DNA of 64,000 bases from an uncultured Pseudomonadales bacterium (lineage in GTDB: Bacteria; Pseudomonadota; Gammaproteobacteria; Pseudomonadales; UBA7434), in the NCBI GenBank assembly GCA_943788835.1, contig CALSRU010000004.1, positions 676,300 to 740,299 on the forward strand, written 5' to 3'. Positions within the stretch are counted from its first letter, which is position 1; every line of letters begins with the position of its first letter. This document shows positions 31,144 through 40,846 of this stretch, piece after piece. The position numbers were made by a program, and so were the translations under genes. The notes below the pieces were generated by a model. The model ran no database searches and was not told where the DNA came from. It saw nothing but the letters and a program-made list of their open reading frames with translations.

Positions 31144-32316
31144 ATGAACTTTGACTACAGCGAAGAACAAAACCTAATTAAAGATAGCATCGCAAAGTAT
31201 CTTCAAAATAACTACGATTTTGATACCCGCAAAAAAATTGCCGCATCGGAACTCGGATATAGCAACGAGCATTGGCAACAATTTGCCGAACTAGGTTGGC
31301 TGGCCATACCCTTTGCCGAGGACTTAGGCGGTTTTGGCGGCAATGCGATTGACGACGTCATTGTTATGGAAGAGTTAGGCAAGGGATTAGCACTCGAACC
31401 CTATTTAGCTACCGTAATTATGATTGGCGGACTGCTTGCTGATGGCCCCGACGCATCACGCCACGAGCAAGACATTGCAGCAATCATTGATGGCAGCCTA
31501 CAGGGCGCTGTCGCCTTCACCGAAGCTCAAAGCCGCTACGAATTAGCCGATGTTAAAACGACCGCCTCGCTAAATAATGGCAAGTACATTTTAAATGGCG
31601 AAAAAGTGGTGGTTGCCAATGGACAGGCTGCCAACAAATTGATCATCAGCGCTCGCACCGCAGGCGAGCAATCAGATACAACCGGTATCACACTATTCTA
31701 TGTAGATGCTAGCGCAGACGGCTTAAGTAAAAGAGGTTACCCCATGATGGATGGCCACAGAGTCGCCAATATCACCCTCTCAGATGTTGCAGTCGACAGT
31801 AAAAATATCGTTGGCGAACTTCATCATGGCCATGACAATCTCGCACGCGCAATCGATCGAGCGATTATTGCCACTGCCGCCGAAGCACTCGGTATTATGG
31901 AAAAGCTACTGCATACCACGGTGGCTTACACCCAAACACGCAAGCAGTTCGGTGTAGCCATTGGTTCATTTCAAGCACTACAACACCGCTTGGTCGATAT
32001 GTTCATTAACGTTGAGCAAACGCGCTCGTTGTTACTGCGCGCAGCCTGCTCCAATGTAGAAGCCCAACAAGTCAGCGATCCCAACACTTGCGAGGAGCTG
32101 CTAAGAAAGAGCAAGCAAGACACCCTTGCATTAAAAGTCATGGTAGCTCAGGTAGGTAAATTAGTGGGGGATGAAGCGCTGCAAATGCATGGTGGTATTG
32201 GCATGACCGACGAACTCGATGTGGGTCACTATGTAAAGCGCTTGCTAAGAATCAACACTATGTTTGGTGATGAAGATTATTCAATGCAAGCATTTGCCAA
32301 AGGCAGCTTAGGCTAG
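31144..32316 (+). CDS. Acyl-CoA dehydrogenase, second of a tandem pair (beta-like)
   Basis: 390 residues. The fold is kept (MNFDYSEEQNLIKDSIAKY, TRKQFGVAIGSFQALQHRLVDM, ALQMHGGIGMTDE), but the FAD-loop GxGSD seen in its neighbour is degenerate here (FTEAQSRYELADV). The Glu of the MCAD type is also absent near the C-terminus (TMFGDED). It therefore looks like the non-catalytic or cofactor-sharing partner of an alpha/beta enzyme. Substrate unknown; the nearby fadH suggests fatty acyl or branched/ring substrates. A strong terminator follows. Confidence 0.88.
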   Translation: MNFDYSEEQNLIKDSIAKYLQNNYDFDTRKKIAASELGYSNEHWQQFAELGWLAIPFAEDLGGFGGNAIDDVIVMEELGKGLALEPYLATVIMIGGLLADGPDASRHEQDIAAIIDGSLQGAVAFTEAQSRYELADVKTTASLNNGKYILNGEKVVVANGQAANKLIISARTAGEQSDTTGITLFYVDASADGLSKRGYPMMDGHRVANITLSDVAVDSKNIVGELHHGHDNLARAIDRAIIATAAEALGIMEKLLHTTVAYTQTRKQFGVAIGSFQALQHRLVDMFINVEQTRSLLLRAACSNVEAQQVSDPNTCEELLRKSKQDTLALKVMVAQVGKLVGDEALQMHGGIGMTDELDVGHYVKRLLRINTMFGDEDYSMQAFAKGSLG

Positions 32317-32341
32317 GCATAAGTAGCCACTCACCCCAACA

Positions 32342-32369
32342 AAAAAAAGGCCCTTAACGGCCTTTTTTT
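32342..32369. terminator. Bidirectional rho-independent terminator
   Basis: A perfect inverted repeat of 11 bp with a 6-base loop: A7-GGCC, loop CTTAAC, GGCC-T7. It has a T-run on both strands and lies between the convergent ends of the acyl-CoA dehydrogenase operon (stop at 32316) and the symporter gene (stop at 32388). Confidence 0.93.
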
Positions 32370-32387
32370 GTGGGCATTCACATAAGC

Positions 32388-34175
32388 TTAGTGCTCGTGC
32401 GCGATCCCTGCTCCGGTGGGAATACGAATATCATCTACTAAATTCTGCACGTCACTTGGGGGCGGCGCGGTCATCATGCTCACAACAAATGCAGCCCCAA
32501 TATTCATCAGCATACCCAAAAAGCCAATGCCCTCAGGCGAAATGCCCAGCAACCAATAACCTGAGTTATTGAGCTCGGGGGCGTAAAATTTAAAATAGGC
32601 AATATACCCAAACGTGAACATTAGCCCCACTAACATACCGGATATGGCGCCCTCTTTATTCACACGCTTACTAAATATACCGAGCAATATTGCAGGAAAC
32701 AATGAAGCTGCTGCCAAGCCAAAAGCAAACGCTACCACTTGCGCCACAAAAGCCGGCGGATAAATACCAAATAACCCAGCCACACAAACGGCTACCGCCG
32801 CAGCAATCCTAGCAAACAGGAGCTCTTGCTTGTCGCTGATATTTGGCATTAGCGTTTGCTTGAGTAAATCGTGCGAGATTGAGCTGGAAATCACCAGCAA
32901 TAAGCCCGCCGCAGTAGACAAAGCCGCAGCCACTCCACCGGCAGCCACCAAGGCGATAACCCAACCAGGCAAATTCGCAATTTCGGGGTTAGCCAACACC
33001 ATAATATCTCTATCAATATACACTTCGTTGGCCGATGCAGAGGGTTCATTTTTCAGCAACCTCTCGCCATGAAGACCTTTTTGATCGCTAAAAATTGGCT
33101 TAGGGGGCGACAGTGCGGCACCCGCGCTATATTGCATAACACCATCGTTGTTTTTGTCTTGCCAGGCAATCAGCCCCGTTTTTTCCCAATTACCAAACCA
33201 TGCTGGGGCATCTGCATAAGCGGTGTCTTGCACCGTGTCCACTAAGTTAAGACGCGCAAACGCTGCAACAGCCGGAGCGGTAGTATAGAGAACAGCAATG
33301 AACACCAGCGCATACCCTGCCGATAGCCGAGCATCAGACACCTTAGGTACGGTAAAAAAGCGCACCAACACATGCGGCAATCCCGCCGTACCAAACATCA
33401 GCGCGGCAGTAATGGCAAACATGTCGATGGTTGATTTGCTGCCCTGCGTATAGGCACCAAAGCCTAAATCCATCAGCACACCATCGAGCTTTTCTAGCAC
33501 CGACACTCCCGAACCCAGCCCCTCAGCATCAAGTACCTCGGCGCCAAAACCCAGCTGTGGAATAGGATTACCGGTAATCATTAGGGAAATAAAGATAGCC
33601 GGCACCATGTAGGCAAATATCAAAACACAGTATTGCGCCACCTGTGTATAAGTAATACCTTTCATACCACCAAGCACTGCGTACATAAATACAACAGCCA
33701 TGCCAATCACCACACCGGTATTGACTTCAACTTCTAAGAAGCGTGAAAACACAATACCCACACCGCGCATTTGACCCGCGACGTAAGTGAATGACACAAA
33801 GATCAAACAGACCACTGCCACGATACGAGCGGTTTTTGAATAATAGCGTTCACCAATGAAATCCGGCACTGTAAAGCGACCAAATTTGCGTAGATAAGGC
33901 GCCAACAACAGCGCTAGTAAGACGTAACCTCCCGTCCAACCGAGTAAATAAACCGAGCCATCAAAACCCACAAAAGAAATAATGCCGGCCATAGAAATAA
34001 ACGAAGCCGCACTCATCCAATCGGCTGCCGTAGCCATGCCATTCACCACAGGGTGTACGCCGCCGCCAGCAACATAAAAGTCTTTAGTGGAGCCTGCCCG
34101 AGACCATACCGCTATGCCAATATATAAAGCGAATGACAGACCAACAAATAAATAGGTAAGCATTTGAGTCGTCAT
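32388..34175 (-). CDS. Sodium:solute symporter (SSS) family permease, VC_2705-like
   Basis: 595 residues, about 13 predicted helices. SSS hallmarks: GMATAADWMSAASFISMAG, GWTGGYVLLALLLAPYLRKFG and GGVAAALSTAAGLLLVISS. A hydrophilic loop at about 310-390 is longer than in classical permeases. Together with the DUF4212 gene 2 bases upstream it forms the two-gene unit seen with this subfamily. Substrate is likely a small carboxylate such as acetate or pyruvate, by family knowledge only. Confidence 0.92.
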   Translation of the reverse strand: MTTQMLTYLFVGLSFALYIGIAVWSRAGSTKDFYVAGGGVHPVVNGMATAADWMSAASFISMAGIISFVGFDGSVYLLGWTGGYVLLALLLAPYLRKFGRFTVPDFIGERYYSKTARIVAVVCLIFVSFTYVAGQMRGVGIVFSRFLEVEVNTGVVIGMAVVFMYAVLGGMKGITYTQVAQYCVLIFAYMVPAIFISLMITGNPIPQLGFGAEVLDAEGLGSGVSVLEKLDGVLMDLGFGAYTQGSKSTIDMFAITAALMFGTAGLPHVLVRFFTVPKVSDARLSAGYALVFIAVLYTTAPAVAAFARLNLVDTVQDTAYADAPAWFGNWEKTGLIAWQDKNNDGVMQYSAGAALSPPKPIFSDQKGLHGERLLKNEPSASANEVYIDRDIMVLANPEIANLPGWVIALVAAGGVAAALSTAAGLLLVISSSISHDLLKQTLMPNISDKQELLFARIAAAVAVCVAGLFGIYPPAFVAQVVAFAFGLAAASLFPAILLGIFSKRVNKEGAISGMLVGLMFTFGYIAYFKFYAPELNNSGYWLLGISPEGIGFLGMLMNIGAAFVVSMMTAPPPSDVQNLVDDIRIPTGAGIAHEH

Positions 34176-34177
34176 GT

Positions 34178-34549
34178 TTATGAAGCTCCCTGCTTTTTAG
34201 TAGCAGTAATATCATGCTCGTCGTCATCTACTCCAAATCGCCGCTCAATTACAGCGATACGTCGTGCATAAATAAAAATGAGCACAACAAACACATAAAT
34301 AGCTCCCTGCTGAGCGAACCAAAAACCCAATTTAAAACCAAAAAAAGAAAACTGATCGAGCCAATCAGCGAGCAATATGCCAAAACCAAAAGACACCCCA
34401 AACCAGACTATTAGCAACTGCGCTAACAAACGTAAGTTAGCGCGCCAATAGCCCTTCGCTACTGCATCGGTAATCACTTGCTGATCATGATGACTTGCAG
34501 GCGGAAAATTTTCGCCTTGGTGATGATAGTGTTGCTCAGACATAATCAA
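34178..34549 (-). CDS. DUF4212 small membrane subunit of the SSS symporter
   Basis: 123 residues: hydrophilic His-rich N-terminus, YWRANLRLLAQLLIVWFGVSFGFGILL with the first helix, then a second helix (AIYVFVVLIFIYARR). This is the DUF4212 pattern, a subunit found next to VC_2705-like SSS transporters. The 2-base gap shows coupling. Its own promoter probably lies in the 312 bases upstream. Confidence 0.92.
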   Translation of the reverse strand: MIMSEQHYHHQGENFPPASHHDQQVITDAVAKGYWRANLRLLAQLLIVWFGVSFGFGILLADWLDQFSFFGFKLGFWFAQQGAIYVFVVLIFIYARRIAVIERRFGVDDDEHDITATKKQGAS

Positions 34550-34861
34550 TCTCTTTTTTTGAATCTGGTCTAGGCTGCGGAATAATAATCGAAGTCTGCC
34601 TACTTTTTAGAATAAGCCATATTCTTGCGCTAGCTTCAATGAACACCCGTGAAAATCGGGCACCTCAGCTAGTAGTGATTCAATCAAGCTCAACATTTCA
34701 ATCAAATGAAGATGTATTTATTTTTCGCAACAGTACAAAACTCGATGGTGAGTTTGGACTGGATATTACAGGGCGGCTACTGGCACCATAAGGCGCGGAG
34801 CTAACAAGCTTTAATGGCTAGCCCGTATTTAAAAGAAGCAATTAGCCAAAGAAATAACTTG
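34550..34861. other. Intergenic region upstream of the DUF4212/SSS pair
   Basis: 312 bases holding the 5' region of the leftward DUF4212 gene and the 3' end of the leftward carboxymuconolactone-decarboxylase-like gene. A 50-codon plus-strand frame (34639-34791) has no ribosome-binding site or recognisable family. No clear hairpin terminator or repeat seen. Confidence 0.4.
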
Positions 34862-35440
34862 CTACTGTGATGGAGGCTCGAAGGCCAACTCTCGCCAAAA
34901 CTCGCGATAATCGTAATCAGTTTGTAGCGCTAAATTAAGCGTATTGTAAGCACGAAAATCACTCACTAAATGAGTGAGCTGGACAATACCTTTATCGGTA
35001 AGGCCCACCTCTTTAAGCTGGTCTATCTGCCGGTCATCAACACTTGCGGCATTGCGATTGACCTGCAGCGCGTAATCGATCACCGCAACCAAACGATCGC
35101 TTGTCACCGCTAGCACACCTTCAGCTAGCAAGCCCGCAATGTAGTCATCCGGCGTACTCAAACCATAATTAAGAATGGTGCAGAAGGCAGCCGTGCAGTA
35201 TTCGCAGCCGTTATCTTTACTGACCAAAATGCCCACATGCTGAATTTCTTCCATGCTCAGCTCGCCGGCTTCCCACAGAACTTTAGTCGCGCCGAGTTTG
35301 GCTTTGAAAAATTCGGGGAAGTTGAGCTCGACATAAAAATGATTGGGGACACTGCCCTCCATTTCAGTCACCCACGCCAAGATACCCTCAATTTCAGGAT
35401 CATCAATACTCGCTGGTTTAGCAATACTTACCCTTGCCAT
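34862..35440 (-). CDS. Carboxymuconolactone decarboxylase / AhpD-like family protein
   Basis: 192 residues, mostly helical. The redox-type motif CEYCTAAFC (Cys79, Cys82, Cys87) sits in the helix that carries CxxC in AhpD; the His expected four residues after the second Cys is not there. The family includes decarboxylases and thiol-based alkylhydroperoxidases; the CxxC favours redox chemistry. It follows the TonB receptor by 57 bases and probably shares its transcript, so it may act on the compound imported or protect during its use. Confidence 0.82.
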   Translation of the reverse strand: MARVSIAKPASIDDPEIEGILAWVTEMEGSVPNHFYVELNFPEFFKAKLGATKVLWEAGELSMEEIQHVGILVSKDNGCEYCTAAFCTILNYGLSTPDDYIAGLLAEGVLAVTSDRLVAVIDYALQVNRNAASVDDRQIDQLKEVGLTDKGIVQLTHLVSDFRAYNTLNLALQTDYDYREFWRELAFEPPSQ

Positions 35441-35497
35441 AATTTGCTCTCACAACCTGCTGCTTTTTTGCGTTTATCTAGCCGACGTAATATTCCA

Positions 35498-37876
35498 TTA
35501 AAATCGTGCGCGCACCTCAAGCTGCCACTGACGACCACGGTCATACAAGCCTTCAAAAGATTGAAAAGCTGTACCATACACACCGCTTACTAAGTACTGC
35601 TCATCACCCAGATTGCGACCCAATAAAGTAACGGTCAGATCTTCGTCTTGGTTAGCCCAAGCAACACTGGCATCGAACAGGTCATAAGAATTGGTTTTGA
35701 GTAGCTCGGTGTTATAGGCATCGTTATAGGTGGCACCGCGATAACTCCAATCACCACGCAGCGTAATTGAACCGCTATCTTCCAAATCGATTGCTTTAGA
35801 CACACCGATACTGGCTTGAGTATCGGGCACACGCTCAAAGTCATTATCCCTGCCAATAAGCGTACTCGCTGTATCAATATCCACATACTCAGCATCAATA
35901 AACGACACGCTAGCCTCAACAAACCAGCCGTCGCCAGGTGCGGCTTTAAGCTCCAGCTCTAAGCCATCAATAGTGGCTGTACCCACATTCTGTGTGACCG
36001 GTGCAACGCTATTAAATACCTGCACCTGCAGGTCTTTGTAATCTGACTGAAACAAAGCACCATTTAATTTGATTCGCCCCTCATGAAAACTCATCTTCGC
36101 ACCAAACTCTACCGACTCAACAAACTCAGGATCGTAGGTAGGAATAAGGTCGAGATCAGGAGTTCCAACAGGCGCAGTAAAAGGAACGACTATTGGTGGA
36201 AATACACGCTGCGTAAAACCACCCGACTTAAAGCCTTCTGAGTAGGTGAGATACAGCATGGCATCATCGCTGACATCGAATGCCCAATTCACCATGGGTG
36301 TAAATTCTTCGATATCAATTCGTTTTTCAACATAAGGTAAGATGCGCTCACCTGGCTGCAAAAAGGGAACGTCAAGCAGTGGATTACCAGTGCCTGCGAA
36401 GTAATTCACTAAAATGACCTGATCTGGCAGAAATGATTTCTCTTCTTCGGTATAGCGACCACCAATGGTTAGATGTATTCGATCACTTACGTCAAACGTT
36501 AGCTGTGCGAATGCCGCCAACGCTTCATTTTCAAACTCACCGCCTGAGCGAAAGTTGGAGACTGTAAAATCAAGAATATTTTCGTTGTCGCCATCTTCTT
36601 CGAAATAGTAAACTCCAAGTACCCAGTTCAATCTGTCGTGACTACCTAACAGCTGAAGTTCTTGACTAAATTGCTTCTGCTCTAAATCATCAAAAAATTG
36701 CGAAATACGGTGCGGCGAATGATCGCCATCACGTGCAAATTTTGCATCAAGCTCACGGTATGCGGTAATTGACTTGAGCGACAAAGCCTCACTTATGGCA
36801 TAGCTTAATGTGGCTGAGGCACCCAACACATCGGTTTCAGAAAAAGCCGGCGCACTGCCTTCATCTTGGTTATCCGCACCAATATAGCGATCATCATAAC
36901 AACCCGCCACGCTGGGCGCCGAAGTCGCTGCCGGCGTTGCGCACGGCGCACCTAACCCAGCGCCAACGTTATGAATAAACGCCATAGGCGGCGGCACCGA
37001 ACCAGGGTCTAAAGGCCCACCATTCACATTACTAAGCTGGCTTAGATCTGAATAATCAATACCAATCAGTTGCAGAGCCGGACCATTTTCTCTATCGCGC
37101 GTCATATCAAAAGAAAAATCGGCCGAGAAATCATCCGATGGCTGCCAAGCTAACGACAAACGACCGGTTAAGGTATCGTCATCACCTAAATCAACACCAT
37201 CTGTTCGCTGCACATAGCCATCCTGCCTCGAGGAAGCTACAGACAAACGCGCAGCAAAGGTGTCACTGACCGGTACATGTACTGCGCCCTTGAGACGGCT
37301 TAAGTTATCGGTACCTGTAGCGACCGACACTTGTGCACTTCGCTCACCACCGGGGTCTGGCCGCACACTGGTTAATGAAATTGCTCCACCAATGGTATTG
37401 CGTCCAAACAAGGTACCCTGCGGACCACGCAGCACTTCTAAGCGCTCCACATCAACTAAATCTAAAATCCCGCCCACCGAACGCGCCACGTAAACGCCAT
37501 CAACATACAGGCCGACACCTGGCTCAGTGGTGGGTAAGAATTCTTTTTGCCCCACACCGCGCAAATAAATAGCCGCTGCGTTAGACGCGCCGCCAAAACT
37601 AGGATTATTTTCTAATGTGAGGCTGGGTACAAAGCGCGCAATGTCATCAAGCTTGTTCACACCACGATACTCAAGACTCTCGCCAGTATAAGCAGATACA
37701 GCTAGTGGGGCATCTTGAAGGCCCTCTTCGCGTATTCGAGAGGTCACTATGATCTCCTCCATCAGCTTACTAGCTTGGTCAGCACTCTCCGCCGCCTGCG
37801 TTAACGCTGGCAATGCTAAAGCGCCCGTGCTCAGCAGAACACCTAGAGATAAAAAACGTCTATTGACAATATTCAT
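35498..37876 (-). CDS. TonB-dependent outer-membrane receptor
   Basis: 792 residues. Signal peptide (LSTGALALPALTQA), TonB box-like MEEIIVTSR just after it, plug domain (IYLRGVGQKE, VDGVYVARSVGG, LEVLRGPQGTLFGRNTIGGAISL), then a 22-strand barrel ending in Phe, as outer-membrane proteins do. GGAGAC-type ribosome site in front of ATG 37876. Plug sequence resembles receptors of the broad CirA/FecA-like group found for complex organic substrates in marine gammaproteobacteria; substrate unknown. Between trpB2 and the AhpD-like gene on one strand, gaps of 55-57 bases. Confidence 0.95.
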   Translation of the reverse strand: MNIVNRRFLSLGVLLSTGALALPALTQAAESADQASKLMEEIIVTSRIREEGLQDAPLAVSAYTGESLEYRGVNKLDDIARFVPSLTLENNPSFGGASNAAAIYLRGVGQKEFLPTTEPGVGLYVDGVYVARSVGGILDLVDVERLEVLRGPQGTLFGRNTIGGAISLTSVRPDPGGERSAQVSVATGTDNLSRLKGAVHVPVSDTFAARLSVASSRQDGYVQRTDGVDLGDDDTLTGRLSLAWQPSDDFSADFSFDMTRDRENGPALQLIGIDYSDLSQLSNVNGGPLDPGSVPPPMAFIHNVGAGLGAPCATPAATSAPSVAGCYDDRYIGADNQDEGSAPAFSETDVLGASATLSYAISEALSLKSITAYRELDAKFARDGDHSPHRISQFFDDLEQKQFSQELQLLGSHDRLNWVLGVYYFEEDGDNENILDFTVSNFRSGGEFENEALAAFAQLTFDVSDRIHLTIGGRYTEEEKSFLPDQVILVNYFAGTGNPLLDVPFLQPGERILPYVEKRIDIEEFTPMVNWAFDVSDDAMLYLTYSEGFKSGGFTQRVFPPIVVPFTAPVGTPDLDLIPTYDPEFVESVEFGAKMSFHEGRIKLNGALFQSDYKDLQVQVFNSVAPVTQNVGTATIDGLELELKAAPGDGWFVEASVSFIDAEYVDIDTASTLIGRDNDFERVPDTQASIGVSKAIDLEDSGSITLRGDWSYRGATYNDAYNTELLKTNSYDLFDASVAWANQDEDLTVTLLGRNLGDEQYLVSGVYGTAFQSFEGLYDRGRQWQLEVRARF

Positions 37877-37931
37877 AATGTCTCCGATTTATATTTTCAT
37901 TATTTAAACAACGCTTACCGATCAAAATACA

Positions 37932-39293
37932 TCAAGCTATATTGGGCACGCCTTCCATAGCTGCTTGAATCACATTATCGGGCAAATCCAGATCGACCAT
38001 TTCACCGGCCATATACTTATCGTACGACGCTAGATCTAAGTGACCATGACCACACAATGCCGTCAGAATAGTTTTCTCTTCACCCGACTCCTTACAGGCT
38101 AAGGCTTCCCGAATGGCTGCAGCAAGTGCGTGGGTGGGCTCAGGTGCAGGTACAATTCCCTCACTACGGGCAAATTGAAGCGCAGCGGCAAAACACTCGG
38201 TTTGAGGAATTGCAATCGCATCAACTAAACCCAAATCATAAACATGCGACACCAGCGGCGCCATCCCATGATAACGTAGGCCGCCGGCGTGAATAGGCTC
38301 AGGAATAAACGAAGCCCCTAGGGTATGCATTTTCATCAGAGGGGTAAGCCCTGCGGTATCGCCAAAGTCATAGCGGAATTGGCCTTTAGTTAACGTAGGG
38401 CAAGCCGTTGGCTCGACGCAGCGAATAACGGGGTCCATATTGCCCTTTAATTTTTCGCGTAAAAACGGAAATGCCAAGCCACCAAAGTTCGATCCACCGC
38501 CAGTACAGCCCACCAGAACATCGGGTACCGCACCTACTTTTGCCATTTGCAAAAGCGCTTCTTCGCCAATAATAGTTTGATGCAACAGCACATGGTTCAA
38601 CACACTACCCAGGGCATAACGTGTACCCGGGTTTTCGATGGCTTTGCTCACAGCTTCAGAAATAGCAATACCTAACGAGCCAGGATGATCCGAGTCTTGT
38701 GCGAGTAAAGAACGGCCAAACTCTGTCTCGTTAGACGGACTGGGATAAACCTTACCACCCCAAACTTCCATCATGGTACGACGATGAGGCTTGGCTTTAT
38801 ACGAAGCTGCTACTTGCCAAATCTCACACTCAAGACCAAATTGAGCACAAGCAAAGGCCAGCGAACTACCCCACTGCCCAGCGCCTGTTTCGGTGGTCAG
38901 TTTAAGAATACCTTCTTGGGCGTTATACCAAACTTGCGGCACCGCAGTGTTGGGTTTGTGTGAACCCGCGGGCGAGACTCCCTCATACTTGTAATAAATT
39001 TTGGCTGGAGTATCGAGTAACTTCTCTAAACGGTGAGCTCGAAATAAAGGGCTCGGACGCCACAAACGATAAACATCTAAAACATCACCTGGGATATCGA
39101 TATAGCGCTCTTGCGACATTTCTTGCTCAATCAGAGCCTGTGGAAAAAGCGCACCAAAGTCTTCGGCGGTGGCAGGCTGGTGAGTACCCGGGTGCAGCGG
39201 CGGCGGCGGCGGCACCGGCAAGTCTGCAACAATGTTGTACCACTGCGTAGGCATCTCAGTTTCATCAAGTAAAATTTTGGTTAACTCAGTCAT
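37932..39293 (-). CDS. TrpB-like PLP-dependent enzyme (TrpB2 class)
   Basis: 453 residues, longer than TrpB1 (about 400) because of an N-terminal extension with a proline run, as in TrpB2. PLP lysine in GSHKPNTA (Lys113), phosphate-binding loop GCTGGGSNFGG, and ETGAGQWGSS. TrpB2 proteins condense serine with indole; many lack the TrpA-contact segment and work alone. No trpA is near. Company of a TonB receptor suggests a function outside tryptophan synthesis, but I cannot name it. It leads the TonB receptor operon. Confidence 0.87.
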   Translation of the reverse strand: MTELTKILLDETEMPTQWYNIVADLPVPPPPPLHPGTHQPATAEDFGALFPQALIEQEMSQERYIDIPGDVLDVYRLWRPSPLFRAHRLEKLLDTPAKIYYKYEGVSPAGSHKPNTAVPQVWYNAQEGILKLTTETGAGQWGSSLAFACAQFGLECEIWQVAASYKAKPHRRTMMEVWGGKVYPSPSNETEFGRSLLAQDSDHPGSLGIAISEAVSKAIENPGTRYALGSVLNHVLLHQTIIGEEALLQMAKVGAVPDVLVGCTGGGSNFGGLAFPFLREKLKGNMDPVIRCVEPTACPTLTKGQFRYDFGDTAGLTPLMKMHTLGASFIPEPIHAGGLRYHGMAPLVSHVYDLGLVDAIAIPQTECFAAALQFARSEGIVPAPEPTHALAAAIREALACKESGEEKTILTALCGHGHLDLASYDKYMAGEMVDLDLPDNVIQAAMEGVPNIA

Positions 39294-39684
39294 AAGGGTA
39301 CCGGTATCCTACATTTAGGTTGCACATCCACAAAGCGCCCCATGATAGTGCTAAGCTTGAGAAAACTCCACTATAGAATCATTGCAACGGCCACAGTGTG
39401 TCGGGCTAAAAACCAGATAAGGCCTATCAGCGTTTACGCTTTAACTGGCAAACCGCGTCAATTAAAATCTCAACCTTGTCGCCTATTTGCACAGAACATA
39501 GAAACACGTAAGGGCTGCATGAACAGCATGTGCACATCACAGGCCTCAATGGAGGCATTGACGGTTTTTAACTTACTCTCACCCAGGCAATATCGTCGAA
39601 CGGGGTGCACTACTCATTAATTTCTTACCAATAAATTGCGTAACCATTGAAAAATTAAAAAAACACTTTTGCTGGGTCGGCCAA
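39294..39684. other. Intergenic region between trpB2 and xylH
   Basis: 391 bases containing the promoter side of trpB2 and the 3' end of xylH, both leftward. A short perfect hairpin is present at 39543-39556 (GCCTC, loop AATG, GAGGC). A 92-codon plus-strand frame (39342-39620) has biased composition and no family look, so not called. Function of the hairpin unknown. Confidence 0.35.
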
Positions 39685-40818
39685 CTAGTCCGCCTTTTGA
39701 GACAGATAAACATCCAGCCAAACTGCTAGCGCTAGCACCGTGCCACGAGCAATGAATTTAGTTTCAGGCGCTACCGCCATCAAAGTCATGCCATTGAGCA
39801 AGGTAGCCATAATGAGCGCACCTATGAGCACGCCCAGCACATTTCCGCGGCCGCCGGCTAAGCTAGTACCACCGATAACACAAGCCGCAATAGCATCTAG
39901 CTCCATCAAATTACCAATGGTGGTGGTCGATGCGCCCGAGTAAGCCGTTTGCATAAATCCGGTAAGCGCCACAATGCCGCCCAACATCACGTAAGCGCCA
40001 ATAATGACTTTCTTAACCGGCACCCCCGATAAAATAGCTGCCTCTTTATTGCCTCCCACAGCATAAAGATAACGACCAAAGCGAGTATGCATAGTTATAA
40101 TATAAACGCTAAACGCGACTATGCCCAAAACAACAACTGATAGCGGGATACCTCTAAATTGATTCATAACCAAAATAATAAGCAGCAACGCTTGCAATGC
40201 CACAAATATTTTTAGAATCGCTGTCGAACTACTTTCAAGCTCAAATCCATACTTTGCCCTCTGGCTTCGTTGCCTGACACTGGCACGAATAACGAAAAAT
40301 GCAATGACGGCTAATAGTAAAAATCCTTGAGCAGGCGTTAAATAATGAGTAGTAAGCAGCGACAACGCGTTATCACCGGCTCCGGCAACAACCGGTACTG
40401 TTTCGGAATCAATCACTTTCCAAAACAACCCCTTGAAAACCAGCAAACCACCCAGCGTAATAATGAAGGCAGGAACGCGATATTGAATAATAAGCGTACC
40501 CATAAGACCCCAAATAACCAGCGCCACTGCTAATCCTGCGCCCATTGCTGCAAAGGCATTCCAATGATGATTAAAAATAAGTACCGCGGCGATACCGCCA
40601 ATTAAACCTACCCCACTGCCTACCGACAAATCAATTTGACCGGGCAGTAAAACCAGCAACATACCCAATGCCAAAGTGGCAGTCACCGCCATTTCAATCG
40701 ACAGAATGGATAAATTCCGTGCCGATAGAAAGTTATCGGTAGCTACGGTAAAAAACAGCCAAATAAGCACCAAAGCAATGCCCATCGAATACGTGCGGAG
40801 TAATTTTGTTTGATTCAT
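39685..40818 (-). CDS. xylH: D-xylose ABC transporter permease XylH
   Basis: 377 residues, ten or so hydrophobic helices. The BPD_transp_2 family core is clear: LGMLLVLLPGQIDLSVGSGVG, the EAA-like region AAILSGVPVKKVIIGAYVMLGG and the C-terminal GGTSLAGGRGNVLGVLIGALIM. Third gene of a leftward xylF-xylG-xylH operon. Forms the membrane channel for xylose passed on by XylF and driven by XylG. Confidence 0.92.
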   Translation of the reverse strand: MNQTKLLRTYSMGIALVLIWLFFTVATDNFLSARNLSILSIEMAVTATLALGMLLVLLPGQIDLSVGSGVGLIGGIAAVLIFNHHWNAFAAMGAGLAVALVIWGLMGTLIIQYRVPAFIITLGGLLVFKGLFWKVIDSETVPVVAGAGDNALSLLTTHYLTPAQGFLLLAVIAFFVIRASVRQRSQRAKYGFELESSSTAILKIFVALQALLLIILVMNQFRGIPLSVVVLGIVAFSVYIITMHTRFGRYLYAVGGNKEAAILSGVPVKKVIIGAYVMLGGIVALTGFMQTAYSGASTTTIGNLMELDAIAACVIGGTSLAGGRGNVLGVLIGALIMATLLNGMTLMAVAPETKFIARGTVLALAVWLDVYLSQKAD

Positions 40819-40846
40819 AACGATTTTTTTCGCGATTTAAAAAATA

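Noticed and set aside
34639-34791. 50-codon plus-strand frame before the DUF4212 gene
   Set aside because: No ribosome site and no recognisable product; the frame is open only by AT-rich chance.
39342-39620. 92-codon plus-strand frame upstream of trpB2
   Set aside because: Unstructured composition rich in Arg, Cys and Thr, no ribosome site, overlaps likely promoter.
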